DNA from: JBBDIO01 sp040880365
GTDB taxonomy: Bacteria > Chloroflexota > Anaerolineae > Caldilineales > Caldilineaceae
Direction of reading: 5' to 3'
DNA length: 17,539 nucleotides
Assembly: GCA_040880365.1 (NCBI GenBank)
Contig: JBBDIO010000202.1
Span: 1 to 17,539 of the forward strand
Below the pieces are notes generated by a model, which did no database searches, was not told the origin of the DNA, and saw only the letters and a list, made by a program, of their open reading frames with translations. How positions within the stretch are numbered: position 1 is the first letter of the stretch; every line of letters begins with the position of its first letter. This document shows, one piece after another, positions 1 through 9,001 of this stretch. A program made the position numbers and the translations under genes.

Positions 1-1391
1 CCCACATCCTGGGCCATGCCCCCATGAACAGCAACCAGACTATCCTGCAAACGCTGGCGCGTGATCGCGTCGATGGCCTCCCGCCCCAGCAGCGTATGGT
101 TGGGCAACAGCCGCCCCCGACTCACGCCCAATTCGGGGTCACCTTCACGCGCTTCCATGCCTTCGATGACCTTGATGCCGGGCCAGACGCCGCCCGAATC
201 CTGCCAGCCGCCGCCCGAACCGCCCAGCCACTCGCCCAAAATGGCCCGCGCCGCCACAATGCGCCGTTCGCCTTCATCCAGCCCGCCCGTCAGGTTAGCG
301 GCCTGGCCCGTGGCGCGCATACACACCGCAATCAGCGATGCCAGCAAGTTGGTCGAAACTGCCAGCCGCGACCCCTTGGGGATGCCGTTGACCTGGCTCA
401 CCAGTTCAATGCCTTTACCCGGCCCCACCAGACGCGCCAGCAGCGCAGTCAGTGGCTGCGCGCTGCCCTCCACACCGGGCGGGATCAACCCCGAAGCAAT
501 CACCGCCGCTTTGATCAGCCCCAGATAATCGCGCGCAAAGTCGAAGACTTCTTCCAGGCTCTGAATTTCCGCGGTCGCGTCCAGATCCACACTCACCAGC
601 CGCAGAATGGGCCGGTCGATGACGCGGAAAAAGGTCTCGATAGGCGGGCGCGGTCCACTGACTTCCCCGCCATCTGACTCCCCGACACCAGTCTCCCTGT
701 TCTCGCCCCCGTTGCTGCCGGGGACCGTGCCCGACACAGCGCCCGCCTGCACACTGAGATCCACAGAGATATTGAGGACGCGTGCGCCTTCGGGGAAATC
801 CATGCCCAAAAAGAAAATATCGCTCCACCCGCTGTGGGTCAGATCCATGCGCACAGGGGTAGATTCACGCAGAATGGGGTAGAGGCCGTTGCGGCCGGGG
901 CGACGCAGTTCCGGGCGCACGCGCAGCGGATGGTCGGCAGGATGCCCAATGCGGAACATCCACTGATTGCCGCGCACCGAGCGCACACTGCGCCGCACCT
1001 GGTCGGCCAGCGTCTGAAAGGCCAGGCGATGATAGGCCGCCGCCAACGCGCTGGCGAGGCCGTCGCCGGGCACGTCTTTGCCCTGCGCCGCCAGAAAGAT
1101 GTCGATGGCCTCTTCGAAACGCCGTTGGAGCAGATTGGCATACCCGGCATAGGGAATCAGCCCGCCCTGCCCGGCGCGCAATTTGGCAGGAATGTGAAAG
1201 CGATAGAGCGCATAGAGAAAGAACAGGGCGCGCACGCGGGCATAGAGATTTTCTTCTTCTCGGCGAAATTGATCCAGCGCCGCGCATTCTGCCAGCAGCT
1301 TGTCCAGCGTCGCATCCCGCGCAAACGCATCCAACCCCCGGTCGCGCACCGCAGGATCGGTCGCGGTAATAATCCGAATGCACTCACTCAT
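1..1391 (-). CDS. GHMP-superfamily sugar kinase (fucokinase/heptose-kinase-like), truncated at the left edge
   Basis: An open frame of 463 codons starts at ATG 1391 and runs off the window without a stop. Residues 1 to about 175 are a mostly helical region I do not recognise. A GHMP-type kinase domain follows. RMDLTHSGWSD near residue 180 matches the N-terminal substrate motif of fucokinase and heptose kinase (usually R-D-AGGWTDTPP). GIPKGSRLAVSTNLLASL near 335 to 352 matches the phosphate-binding glycine/serine loop (usually G-GLGTSS). GGSGGGWQD near 390 matches the conserved GGGWQDQ segment. The loop reads GSRLAVST rather than GSGLGTSS, so activity is uncertain. Residues about 215 to 250 are a Gly/Ser/Glu-rich insertion. 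Its start overlaps the end of the upstream nucleotidyltransferase gene by 8 bp, which indicates translational coupling. By analogy with fused kinase/pyrophosphorylase enzymes such as FKP, I infer phosphorylation of a free sugar; the substrate is unknown. Confidence 0.72.
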   Translation of the reverse strand, partial: MSECIRIITATDPAVRDRGLDAFARDATLDKLLAECAALDQFRREEENLYARVRALFFLYALYRFHIPAKLRAGQGGLIPYAGYANLLQRRFEEAIDIFLAAQGKDVPGDGLASALAAAYHRLAFQTLADQVRRSVRSVRGNQWMFRIGHPADHPLRVRPELRRPGRNGLYPILRESTPVRMDLTHSGWSDIFFLGMDFPEGARVLNISVDLSVQAGAVSGTVPGSNGGENRETGVGESDGGEVSGPRPPIETFFRVIDRPILRLVSVDLDATAEIQSLEEVFDFARDYLGLIKAAVIASGLIPPGVEGSAQPLTALLARLVGPGKGIELVSQVNGIPKGSRLAVSTNLLASLIAVCMRATGQAANLTGGLDEGERRIVAARAILGEWLGGSGGGWQDSGGVWPGIKVIEGMEAREGDPELGVSRGRLLPNHTLLGREAIDAITRQRLQDSLVAVHGGMAQDV

Positions 1392-2337
1392 GCGCCAGCC
1401 CCTGCTCTGCATCACCCCGCCCCGCGGCCAGCTCGCGTTGTGCCAGCAATTCCAGCAGACGGGCCAGGACCTCATCCCGGTCCTGCCCATTGAGCGCCAG
1501 GGCGACCTGCGCCTGCAACAGACCATATTTCACGCCCAGATCATAGCGCGCGTTCTGCTGTTCCACCGCCAGATATTGTTCGCGGCGCGCCACTTCGGCC
1601 AATGCGCTCGAAAGCGTGACCTGCGCGACCCCGTTTTCCGATTCTGCCGCGTCCAGTTGGCGCGCCAGAATCTCCATCACCGTGGGGGTGAGGACGTGCA
1701 TCCCAAAAAAGCAGAGATAATGCCCACTGCGCAGGCCGGGCACAATCAGCCGCTGTTCCGCCGCGGTGGGTGTGGGCTTTTCGATGACCGTATCAACCTG
1801 ATAGACCCGATGCTGCTCGCCCGCGCCGGCGTTGACTACAGAGTCGGGGCCTTCGCCCTGGCTGCTCCCCAGGCTGCCCAGCCGCCGCCCGCCCACCGCG
1901 CCATAATAGGGCAACAGCGATTCGCGCGTCGCCTGCACTGCCGAAACCGTACACGCATGGGTGCGCGCGATTTCCACCAGTTGCTGCGCACAGCTCTGCC
2001 CCTGACGATTCACATACAGATGATCGCCCACCAGGTGCAAAAACGCGGCGTCGCCGGTGAAGGGCCGTGCGCACGCAATCGCGTGTCCATAGCCACGCGG
2101 CTCGGCCTGGGGCACAAAGTGTAGCCGTCCCGCATGGTCGCCTGCCACATCGACATAGGCCGTTTCATCGCCCGGACGCACCACCAGACAGATTTCTTCT
2201 ACACCCGCCCGCACCACTTCATCCAGCAAAATGGTCAATACCGACTTTTCCACGCCGTCGCGATCCACCAGCATTTGCAGGGGGAGTGTCCGCTGGCGTG
2301 GGCCTGCGCTGGTAATCACCGCTTTGGTTACGTTCAT
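1384..2337 (-). CDS. GalU-like sugar-1-phosphate nucleotidyltransferase
   Basis: A 317-residue protein with the nucleotidyltransferase (Rossmann-like) fold. It opens with KAVITSAG (5-12), followed by a divergent signature QRTLPLQ (15-21). The usual G-x-G-T-R-x-x-P-x-T-K loop lacks its standard lysine here. Other GalU landmarks are present: GYGHAI (83-88), VGDHLY with the likely metal aspartate D105, VIEKP (184-188) and YDLGVKYGLLQA (265-276), which corresponds to the GalU D-x-G-x-K-x-GYL segment. The expected reaction is NTP plus sugar-1-phosphate to NDP-sugar plus pyrophosphate in the cytoplasm. Nucleotide and sugar cannot be read from the sequence; UTP/glucose-1-P is the default guess. A loop rich in Gly and Ser lies at 148-176. 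The ribosome site before ATG 2337 is weak (AGATAGG). The downstream kinase overlaps its stop codon, so the two probably act in one pathway. Confidence 0.8.
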   Translation of the reverse strand: MNVTKAVITSAGPRQRTLPLQMLVDRDGVEKSVLTILLDEVVRAGVEEICLVVRPGDETAYVDVAGDHAGRLHFVPQAEPRGYGHAIACARPFTGDAAFLHLVGDHLYVNRQGQSCAQQLVEIARTHACTVSAVQATRESLLPYYGAVGGRRLGSLGSSQGEGPDSVVNAGAGEQHRVYQVDTVIEKPTPTAAEQRLIVPGLRSGHYLCFFGMHVLTPTVMEILARQLDAAESENGVAQVTLSSALAEVARREQYLAVEQQNARYDLGVKYGLLQAQVALALNGQDRDEVLARLLELLAQRELAAGRGDAEQGLAHE

Positions 2338-2401
2338 TACCTATCTTTCGCACATAAATGAATTACACAGTGGATATCAGACTGGAGATGCGCCTGAATA
2401 A

Positions 2402-3526
2402 TCAGATGATCGACGCCGCCACCAGATTAGAACAACGGCCCAGAATTCCCTGATTCAACGCGCTCGGCTCGGTGGTGAAGATCACACACACCAGTTCGCG
2501 CGCAGGATCGGCCCAGACTACGGTCCCCGTTGCGCCGCCATGCCCAAAGGTGCCCGGCGCGGTCAGGTCGCCAAAATAGGGCCAGCCCGCGGTCGGGTGC
2601 CGTCGCCAGTGCAGTCCCCACCCCAGCCCCCACGCCTGGCGATAACGGACTTCCGCCGGAATCTGGGGATTGTCGCTGGTGTGATCGCGGGTCATGACCG
2701 CGGTCGTCGCCGGGCTGAGCACGCGCACGCCGCCAAACTCGCCGCCGTTGAGGAACATCTGCAAGAGTCGATAGAAGTCGCTCACCGTGGTGAACATGCC
2801 ACCCCACGGCGCGCCAAAATTCCACCAATAGGGCATATTCCAGTTCCAGTCTTTGCCTTCCATATCCGGGCCGACATTCACCTCGGCAATGCGCGCATGG
2901 TCCAGCCCGGCCGCGCCCAGGCCCGTATCGTGCATCCCCAGCGGATCGAATACCTCTGTGCGCAGAAACTGGGGCAGACGCGTGCCCGCGCGTCGTTCCA
3001 CAATCTCGCCCAGAATCGCCAACCCGCAGCTTTGATACTGAATATTGGTGCCGGGCGGGAAACTCAATTCCAGATCGTACATGCGCTTCACAAACTCGGA
3101 AAGCGGCTGATGCTGCTCGCGCAAAGCCTGATTATCGGGCAGCATATCGGGCAACCCCGATGTGTGGGACATGAGATGCCGCACGCGCACAGTCTCTTTG
3201 CCCTTGCTGGCAAATTCGGGGATGATATCGCCCACCAGTTCATCCAGACAGAGCTGCCCACGCTCGACCAGCAGCATGGCGGCGGTCACAGTGAGCGGCT
3301 TGGTGACCGACGCCACCAGGAAAATGTTCTCCGGGCGCATGGGCGTGCCGCCTGCCAGGTGTGGGGAACCAAACGCGCGCGGCGCAACCGGTTCGTCATG
3401 CCGCGCCACCAGCAACGCCGCGCCGGGAATGTGCTGGGCCGCGGCTTCACTTTCCAGATACGCATAGACCCGCGCCAGTTGGTCGGCATCCAGCCCTACT
3501 GCGGCCGGTTCTGCATAAGTCAACAT
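2402..3526 (-). CDS. Serine beta-lactamase-like hydrolase (class C / esterase family, Pfam Beta-lactamase)
   Basis: A 374-residue protein with the three signature elements of the penicillin-binding-fold serine hydrolases. SVTK is at 73-76, with Ser73 the nucleophile and Lys76 the general base. Y164-Q-S166 lies in the position of the class C YxN motif. HGG at 329-331 lies in the position of the KTG motif. HTSGLPDMLP (121-130) is also typical. Asn of YxN is replaced by Ser, and HGG replaces KTG, both common in esterase or D-aminopeptidase members rather than true beta-lactamases. I see no clear signal peptide, so a cytoplasmic esterase or amidase is plausible and a resistance role is not supported. 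ATG 3526 is chosen because AGAGGAG stands 8 bases upstream; the longer open frame would run into the neighbouring SDR gene. The SDR stop lies 79 bp upstream, so co-transcription is likely. Confidence 0.88.
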   Translation of the reverse strand: MLTYAEPAAVGLDADQLARVYAYLESEAAAQHIPGAALLVARHDEPVAPRAFGSPHLAGGTPMRPENIFLVASVTKPLTVTAAMLLVERGQLCLDELVGDIIPEFASKGKETVRVRHLMSHTSGLPDMLPDNQALREQHQPLSEFVKRMYDLELSFPPGTNIQYQSCGLAILGEIVERRAGTRLPQFLRTEVFDPLGMHDTGLGAAGLDHARIAEVNVGPDMEGKDWNWNMPYWWNFGAPWGGMFTTVSDFYRLLQMFLNGGEFGGVRVLSPATTAVMTRDHTSDNPQIPAEVRYRQAWGLGWGLHWRRHPTAGWPYFGDLTAPGTFGHGGATGTVVWADPARELVCVIFTTEPSALNQGILGRCSNLVAASII

Positions 3527-3605
3527 GGATATAGCTCCTCTAAAATTTGTGATGAGGTTGGTATGAATGGGATGGAGAGGGGGTGGGCAGCCAGAGTGGC
3601 TGCGC

Positions 3606-4346
3606 TCAGCGTGTCGTATAGCCGCCGTCGACCACAATGGACGCGCCGGTGATGTAGGATGCTTCATCCGACGCCAGGAACAGCGCCGTATTGGCGATTT
3701 CTTCGGGCTTGCCCACCCGTCCCAATGGCACGTCCTTGGTAAAATCGCTGAAATCCAGGTCGTCGGAGATGCGCATGGCCGGGGTATCGATGGCGCCGGG
3801 CAGAATGGCGACCACGCGAATTTCCGGCGCAAGTTCCAACGCCAGGGCGCGGGTCAACGCCAATACGCCGCCTTTGGCCGCCTGATAGGCGGCATAGGCC
3901 GGGAAACCGACAATGCTGTGAATCGACGCGGTGTTGAGAATCACACCGCCGCCGCGTGCGCGCAGATGGGGCGTCGCCAGATTCGCGCCCACCATCACCG
4001 CGCGCAGGGTCACATCCAGCGTTTTATGCCAGTTATCGTCGGTGGTTTCCAAAGCCGTGCGCGCTGCCGTCCAATAGGCATTGTTGTGCAGAATATCCAG
4101 CCCGCCAAAGCCCTGCACCGCCATATCAATCGCCTTTTGCAGGTCGGCATCCTGGGCCACATCGGTGAGCACAAAGACCGCTTCGCCGCCGGTCGCCAGA
4201 ATCGAAGCCACAGTCGCTTCGCCGCCGCCCCGATTCACATCCGCCACCACCACTTTGGCGCCTTCCTGGGCAAAGCGCAAAGCCGTTGCCCGGCCTATGC
4301 CCGAGGCCGCGCCTGTAATCAACGCAACTTTCCCTGCCAGACGCAT
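3606..4346 (-). CDS. SDR-family NAD(P)-dependent oxidoreductase
   Basis: A 246-residue classical short-chain dehydrogenase, the usual family length. TGAASGIG (11-18) is the cofactor-binding glycine motif. D36 ends the second beta strand (VVVADVNR), which suggests a preference for NAD over NADP. HNNAYW (87-92) stands for the usual NNAG. Ser141, Tyr154 and Lys158 (YQAAK) form the catalytic triad. The fourth residue of the usual tetrad, the Asn in VNL, appears to be Thr113 (DVTL). LPGAIDTPA (182-190) and the C-terminal GASIVVDGGY are standard. The substrate cannot be inferred. ATG 4346 has AAGGAG 8 bases upstream. It follows ilvD after a hairpin and an assembly gap and precedes the serine hydrolase by 79 bp, so it probably starts or belongs to a unit separate from the amino-acid genes. 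Confidence 0.9.
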   Translation of the reverse strand: MRLAGKVALITGAASGIGRATALRFAQEGAKVVVADVNRGGGEATVASILATGGEAVFVLTDVAQDADLQKAIDMAVQGFGGLDILHNNAYWTAARTALETTDDNWHKTLDVTLRAVMVGANLATPHLRARGGGVILNTASIHSIVGFPAYAAYQAAKGGVLALTRALALELAPEIRVVAILPGAIDTPAMRISDDLDFSDFTKDVPLGRVGKPEEIANTALFLASDEASYITGASIVVDGGYTTR

Positions 4347-4389
4347 AATCAGTTCTCCTTATTCTTGTGCCGGCTCTACACGGGCAGGG

Positions 4390-4429
4390 NNNNNNNNNNN
4401 NNNNNNNNNNNNNNNNNNNNNNNNNNNNN
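4390..4429. other. Run of 40 N (assembly or scaffold gap)
   Basis: Forty undetermined bases lie between ilvD and the SDR gene. The true length of missing sequence is unknown, because gap sizes may be nominal. Flanking bases form inverted repeats, which may be why the assembly broke here. Confidence 0.97.
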
Positions 4430-4457
4430 TGCGCGGCGCAAGCTGACGCGCCGCGCA
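4430..4457 (-). terminator. GC-rich stem-loop downstream of ilvD, next to the N gap
   Basis: A perfect 10-bp stem (TGCGCGGCGC at 4430-4439 with its complement at 4448-4457) encloses an 8-base loop. It lies about 30 bases past the ilvD stop. An outer inverted repeat, GGGCAGGG at 4382-4389 with CCCTGCCC at 4464-4471, brackets both the stem-loop and the N run. The position suits transcription termination after ilvD, but any U-run would fall inside the unknown bases, so the type of terminator is not proven. Confidence 0.45.
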
Positions 4458-4485
4458 TCCTCACCCTGCCCCCTAGTGCTTGTCG

Positions 4486-6180
<1,695 letters not shown>

Positions 6181-6195
6181 TGGTTTCTCCTCTTC

Positions 6196-6259
6196 TGAGC
6201 ATCCGTGTGTTTGAGCATCCGTGTGTTTGAGCGTATGTGTTTTTGAGCGTATGTGTGTT
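6196..6259. repeat. 16-bp tandem repeat, four units, in the ilvD leader
   Basis: Four exactly adjacent 16-bp units occupy 6196-6211, 6212-6227, 6228-6243 and 6244-6259. Units 1 and 2 are identical (TGAGCATCCGTGTGTT on the plus strand). Units 3 and 4 share TGAGCGTATGTGT and differ from each other by one base. The array ends 15 bases upstream of the ilvD start, next to its ribosome-binding site, so it would lie in the 5' untranslated mRNA if transcription starts upstream. Confidence 0.93.
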
Positions 6260-6359
6260 CTGAACTGGTAATCTAAAATTGCAGTAGCGTGCAAGCGTGT
6301 TGGATAGCTTGTTCCGGGGCGCGAGGACTGCCGCCCGCCACTTCCGTGGAAGGTACTAT

Positions 6360-6404
6360 CCGCCTGCCCGACAGCGCCTTTCGCAGGAGTGGCGGGGCAG
6401 GCGG
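6360..6404 (-). terminator. Long inverted repeat immediately downstream of cimA
   Basis: A perfect 10-bp stem, CCGCCTGCCC at 6360-6369 and GGGCAGGCGG at 6395-6404, encloses a 25-base loop. It begins 6 bases after the cimA stop codon in the direction of transcription. No U-run follows, so it could be a weak or factor-assisted terminator or an mRNA-stabilising structure. A smaller hairpin (CTTCC/GGAAG) lies a few bases beyond it, around 6340-6353. Confidence 0.42.
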
Positions 6405-6410
6405 CAACAT

Positions 6411-8096
6411 CTAGGCAGGTGTCGCGACCGCGGCGGCCTGGGCAGCCGCGGGAGCATCATTCTCCTCGGCCTGCTGCTGTTCCACATCGGTGAGAATGAA
6501 ATACTCCACCGCATCGGAAAGTGCAATCCAACTGGCTTCGATGATGTTGGTCGACGCGCCCACGGTAGACCACGAGCGTTGGCCGTCGGTGCTGTCAATC
6601 AACACACGGACCATCGCGGCCGTGCCCGCCGTGCCGTCGAGAATACGCACCTTGTAGTCCTTCAGATGCACCGCGCCCAGACGCGGGTAAAATTGCTGAA
6701 TGGCCTTGCGCAAGGCCAGATTCATAGCGTTCACCGGACCATTGCCCTCGGCGACCTCGTGAAAAATCTCGTCACCCACTTCGACCTTCACCGTGGCTTC
6801 AGAAAACATGCCGCGCATGGCGCGGTGTTCTACTGTCGCGGTGTAGTCGATGAGCTTGAAGGGCGCGGTATACGCCGCGTCCATGCGGCGCAACAGGAGA
6901 TCCACGCTGGCTTCGGCGCTTTCAAATGCAAAGCCCGCGTTTTCCATCTCCTTGATCTGGCTGAGCACCGCCCGTTCCTGTTCGCGGCTCAACCCCACCA
7001 GACCAAACTCCTCGCGCTTGGCCGCGATGTTGTCTTTGCCGCTCAATTCGCTCACCAGAATACGCGTCTCGTTGCCCACCAGCCCCGGCTCGATGTGCTG
7101 ATAGCTCATGGTATATTTCACCACGGCGTTGACATGCGTGCCGCCCTTGTGGGCAAACGCGCTGCTGCCCACAAACGGCTGATGCGGTTCCGGGCTGAGA
7201 TTCGCCAACTCACTCACATAGCGGCTCAGATCGGTCAGTTGCTTGAGCTTTTCGGGCGCGACTACCGCGCAATCCATCTTCAATTGCAGATCGGGGATCA
7301 CGCTCACCAGATTGGCATTGCCACACCGCTCCCCATAGCCGTTGATTGTGCCCTGCACATGCACACAGCCCCGGCGCACTGCCTCCAGCGTGTTGGCGAC
7401 GCCCGTCTCGCTGTCGTTGTGGGCGTGGATGCCCAGTGTGATGCGCCCGGCTACGGGCGCGGGCGCATCGCCGCTAGGTACAATACCTAGCAACTCCTCC
7501 TGCACCGCGGTCACGGCCTCGGCGATCTCCCAGGGCAGACAGCCGCCATTGGTATCGCACAACACAATGCCATCGGCCCCGCCAATCGCCGCCGCCTTGA
7601 GCGTGGAGAGCGCGTATTCGGGATTTTCCTTGTAGCCGTCGAAGAAATGTTCGGCATCGAAGATCACTTCTTTGCCGTGCTGTTTCAAAAACTGCACCGT
7701 GTCTTCTACCATGCGCAGGTTTTCTTCCAGCGTCGTGCGCAACACCTCGCGCACATGCAGATCCCACGCCTTGCCATAGATGGTAATCACCGGCGTATTG
7801 GCTTCCAGCAGCAGTTGCACCTGGGCATCCTGGCTGGGATCCACATTGGCTTTGCGCGTGGAGCCAAAGGCCGCGATGCGGGCGTGTTTCAACGACAATT
7901 CCTGCTGGGCGCGGGCAAAGAATTCCATATCCTTGGGATTCGAACCGGGCCAGCCGCCTTCGATATAGTCCACGCCAAAATCATCCAGCCGCCGGGCAAT
8001 GCGTAATTTATCATCACAGCTCAACGAGACCCCTTCGCCCTGGGTCCCGTCGCGCAATGTCGTGTCATAGATACTGATTCGCCGCTTGTTCATCAT
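6411..8096 (-). CDS. cimA: Citramalate synthase (DRE-TIM acyltransferase family)
   Basis: CimA condenses acetyl-CoA with pyruvate to (R)-citramalate, the entry step of the threonine-independent isoleucine pathway. The 561-residue protein starts with DTTLRDGTQGEG (11-22), where R15 and D16 are the conserved catalytic and metal residues. YIEGGWPGSNPKD (44-56) is characteristic of the long citramalate-synthase group rather than classical LeuA. HAHND (224-228) supplies two metal-binding histidines, and NGYGERCGNANL (252-263) completes the barrel. The region after about residue 380 fits the LeuA-type dimer/allosteric domain, the usual site of isoleucine feedback. The last 22 residues are a poorly conserved tail rich in Ala and Gln. 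I chose the first of two adjacent ATGs at 8096 because GAGG stands upstream; a longer frame to 8129 adds 11 unlikely residues. No leuA is present, so substrate assignment rests on sequence family and neighbours. Confidence 0.9.
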   Translation of the reverse strand: MMNKRRISIYDTTLRDGTQGEGVSLSCDDKLRIARRLDDFGVDYIEGGWPGSNPKDMEFFARAQQELSLKHARIAAFGSTRKANVDPSQDAQVQLLLEANTPVITIYGKAWDLHVREVLRTTLEENLRMVEDTVQFLKQHGKEVIFDAEHFFDGYKENPEYALSTLKAAAIGGADGIVLCDTNGGCLPWEIAEAVTAVQEELLGIVPSGDAPAPVAGRITLGIHAHNDSETGVANTLEAVRRGCVHVQGTINGYGERCGNANLVSVIPDLQLKMDCAVVAPEKLKQLTDLSRYVSELANLSPEPHQPFVGSSAFAHKGGTHVNAVVKYTMSYQHIEPGLVGNETRILVSELSGKDNIAAKREEFGLVGLSREQERAVLSQIKEMENAGFAFESAEASVDLLLRRMDAAYTAPFKLIDYTATVEHRAMRGMFSEATVKVEVGDEIFHEVAEGNGPVNAMNLALRKAIQQFYPRLGAVHLKDYKVRILDGTAGTAAMVRVLIDSTDGQRSWSTVGASTNIIEASWIALSDAVEYFILTDVEQQQAEENDAPAAAQAAAVATPA

Positions 8097-8160
8097 TCCG
8101 TTTCCTCGCTCTGCCATCCACCGCGCCACGGCATAGTGCTACCATGCCCCCGCGCGCCGA

Positions 8161-8925
8161 TCACAGAATATCCGCAATACTATTCAATAACTGGTTGGGC
8201 CAGATGCCCCGGCCCAGGTCTTCGCGGCGGAAGCGTCCGGTCTTCATGAGCCAGCCTTGCATCCCCATGAACTGTGCGCCCCGCACGTCGATTTCCATGT
8301 CGTCGCCCACCACCGCCACGCGTTCGGCAGGGATTCCCAGATCTTCCAGCACCATGTTGAAATAGGCGGGGCTGGGTTTGCCCACCACGACCGCGCCCGA
8401 TTCGGACGCATATTCCAACGCCACGACAAACGGCCCGGCATCCAGAAACAGCCCTTCTTCGGTGCGCCACATGCGCTTTTTGTGCAACGCCACCAACTGT
8501 GCGCCGTGGAGCAAAGCCCGAAACGCCCGATTTAACCGGGAAAAGGTGAAACTGGCGCCCATATCGCCCACCACCACAAATTCCGGGGTTTCCTCATCCA
8601 CGTCGATGCCCGAAAATTCCAGCTGGGCATCGGGCAGCAACAGCGGATAATAGCGCTGTGCGCCCGCATTGCGCAGATATTGGGCCGCGGCATAGGTGGC
8701 GGTGAACAACTCGTGTTCCTGGATATCGAACCCCATCGCGCCCAGGCGATCCATGAGCGTGAGCCGACAGTAGATCGTGGTATTGGTCATAAACCGAAAG
8801 GGAATACCCCGGGCGCGCAGAGCACGAATCGTCTCCGGCGCGCCCGGAATTACCTCACTTCCGTGGGTCAAGACCCCTTCGATATCGATCAATAGTCCGT
8901 CAACAGAGGATAACAACTGGCTCAC
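8161..8925 (-). CDS. HAD-superfamily IIA hydrolase (NagD/LHPP-like phosphatase)
   Basis: A 254-residue protein from a GTG start at 8925. Motif I is LLIDIEGVL with nucleophile Asp14; the second acidic position is Glu16 rather than the common Asp. Motif II is TNTT (47-50). Motif III is VVGKPSP with Lys183, and motif IV is VVGDDMEID (205-213) with Asp208, Asp209 and Asp213. The cap between about residues 75 and 180 matches the class IIA layout of NagD, PGP and LHPP proteins. It probably dephosphorylates a small metabolite; the substrate is unknown. GTG was chosen because it places the catalytic motif at the normal distance from the N terminus and leaves the gene clear of ppc. An upstream ATG (9057) would give an extension overlapping ppc. 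The ribosome site is weak. It lies 76 bp after ppc and 64 bp before cimA, compatible with one operon. Confidence 0.83.
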   Translation of the reverse strand: MSQLLSSVDGLLIDIEGVLTHGSEVIPGAPETIRALRARGIPFRFMTNTTIYCRLTLMDRLGAMGFDIQEHELFTATYAAAQYLRNAGAQRYYPLLLPDAQLEFSGIDVDEETPEFVVVGDMGASFTFSRLNRAFRALLHGAQLVALHKKRMWRTEEGLFLDAGPFVVALEYASESGAVVVGKPSPAYFNMVLEDLGIPAERVAVVGDDMEIDVRGAQFMGMQGWLMKTGRFRREDLGRGIWPNQLLNSIADIL

Positions 8926-9001
8926 AGGCAGCCCCGTCTCGTGTGATTGGCAAATCTGGTGTGATGAGTGGCAGCGCAGGCTTGCGCCCGCAAAATTTCC
9001 A

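Noticed and set aside
2402..3526. Antibiotic-resistance beta-lactamase
   Set aside because: SVTK is present, but the YxN Asn is replaced by Ser, HGG replaces KTG, and no signal peptide is seen, which fits esterase-type family members better.
3527..3832. N-terminal extension of the serine hydrolase to 3832
   Set aside because: It would overlap the SDR gene by more than 200 bases, while ATG 3526 has a strong ribosome site and begins at the family position.
6181..6294. N-terminal extension of ilvD through the 16-bp repeats to a TTG at 6294
   Set aside because: The extension translates tandem repeats, lacks family similarity, and ATG 6180 has GAGGAG at the right distance.
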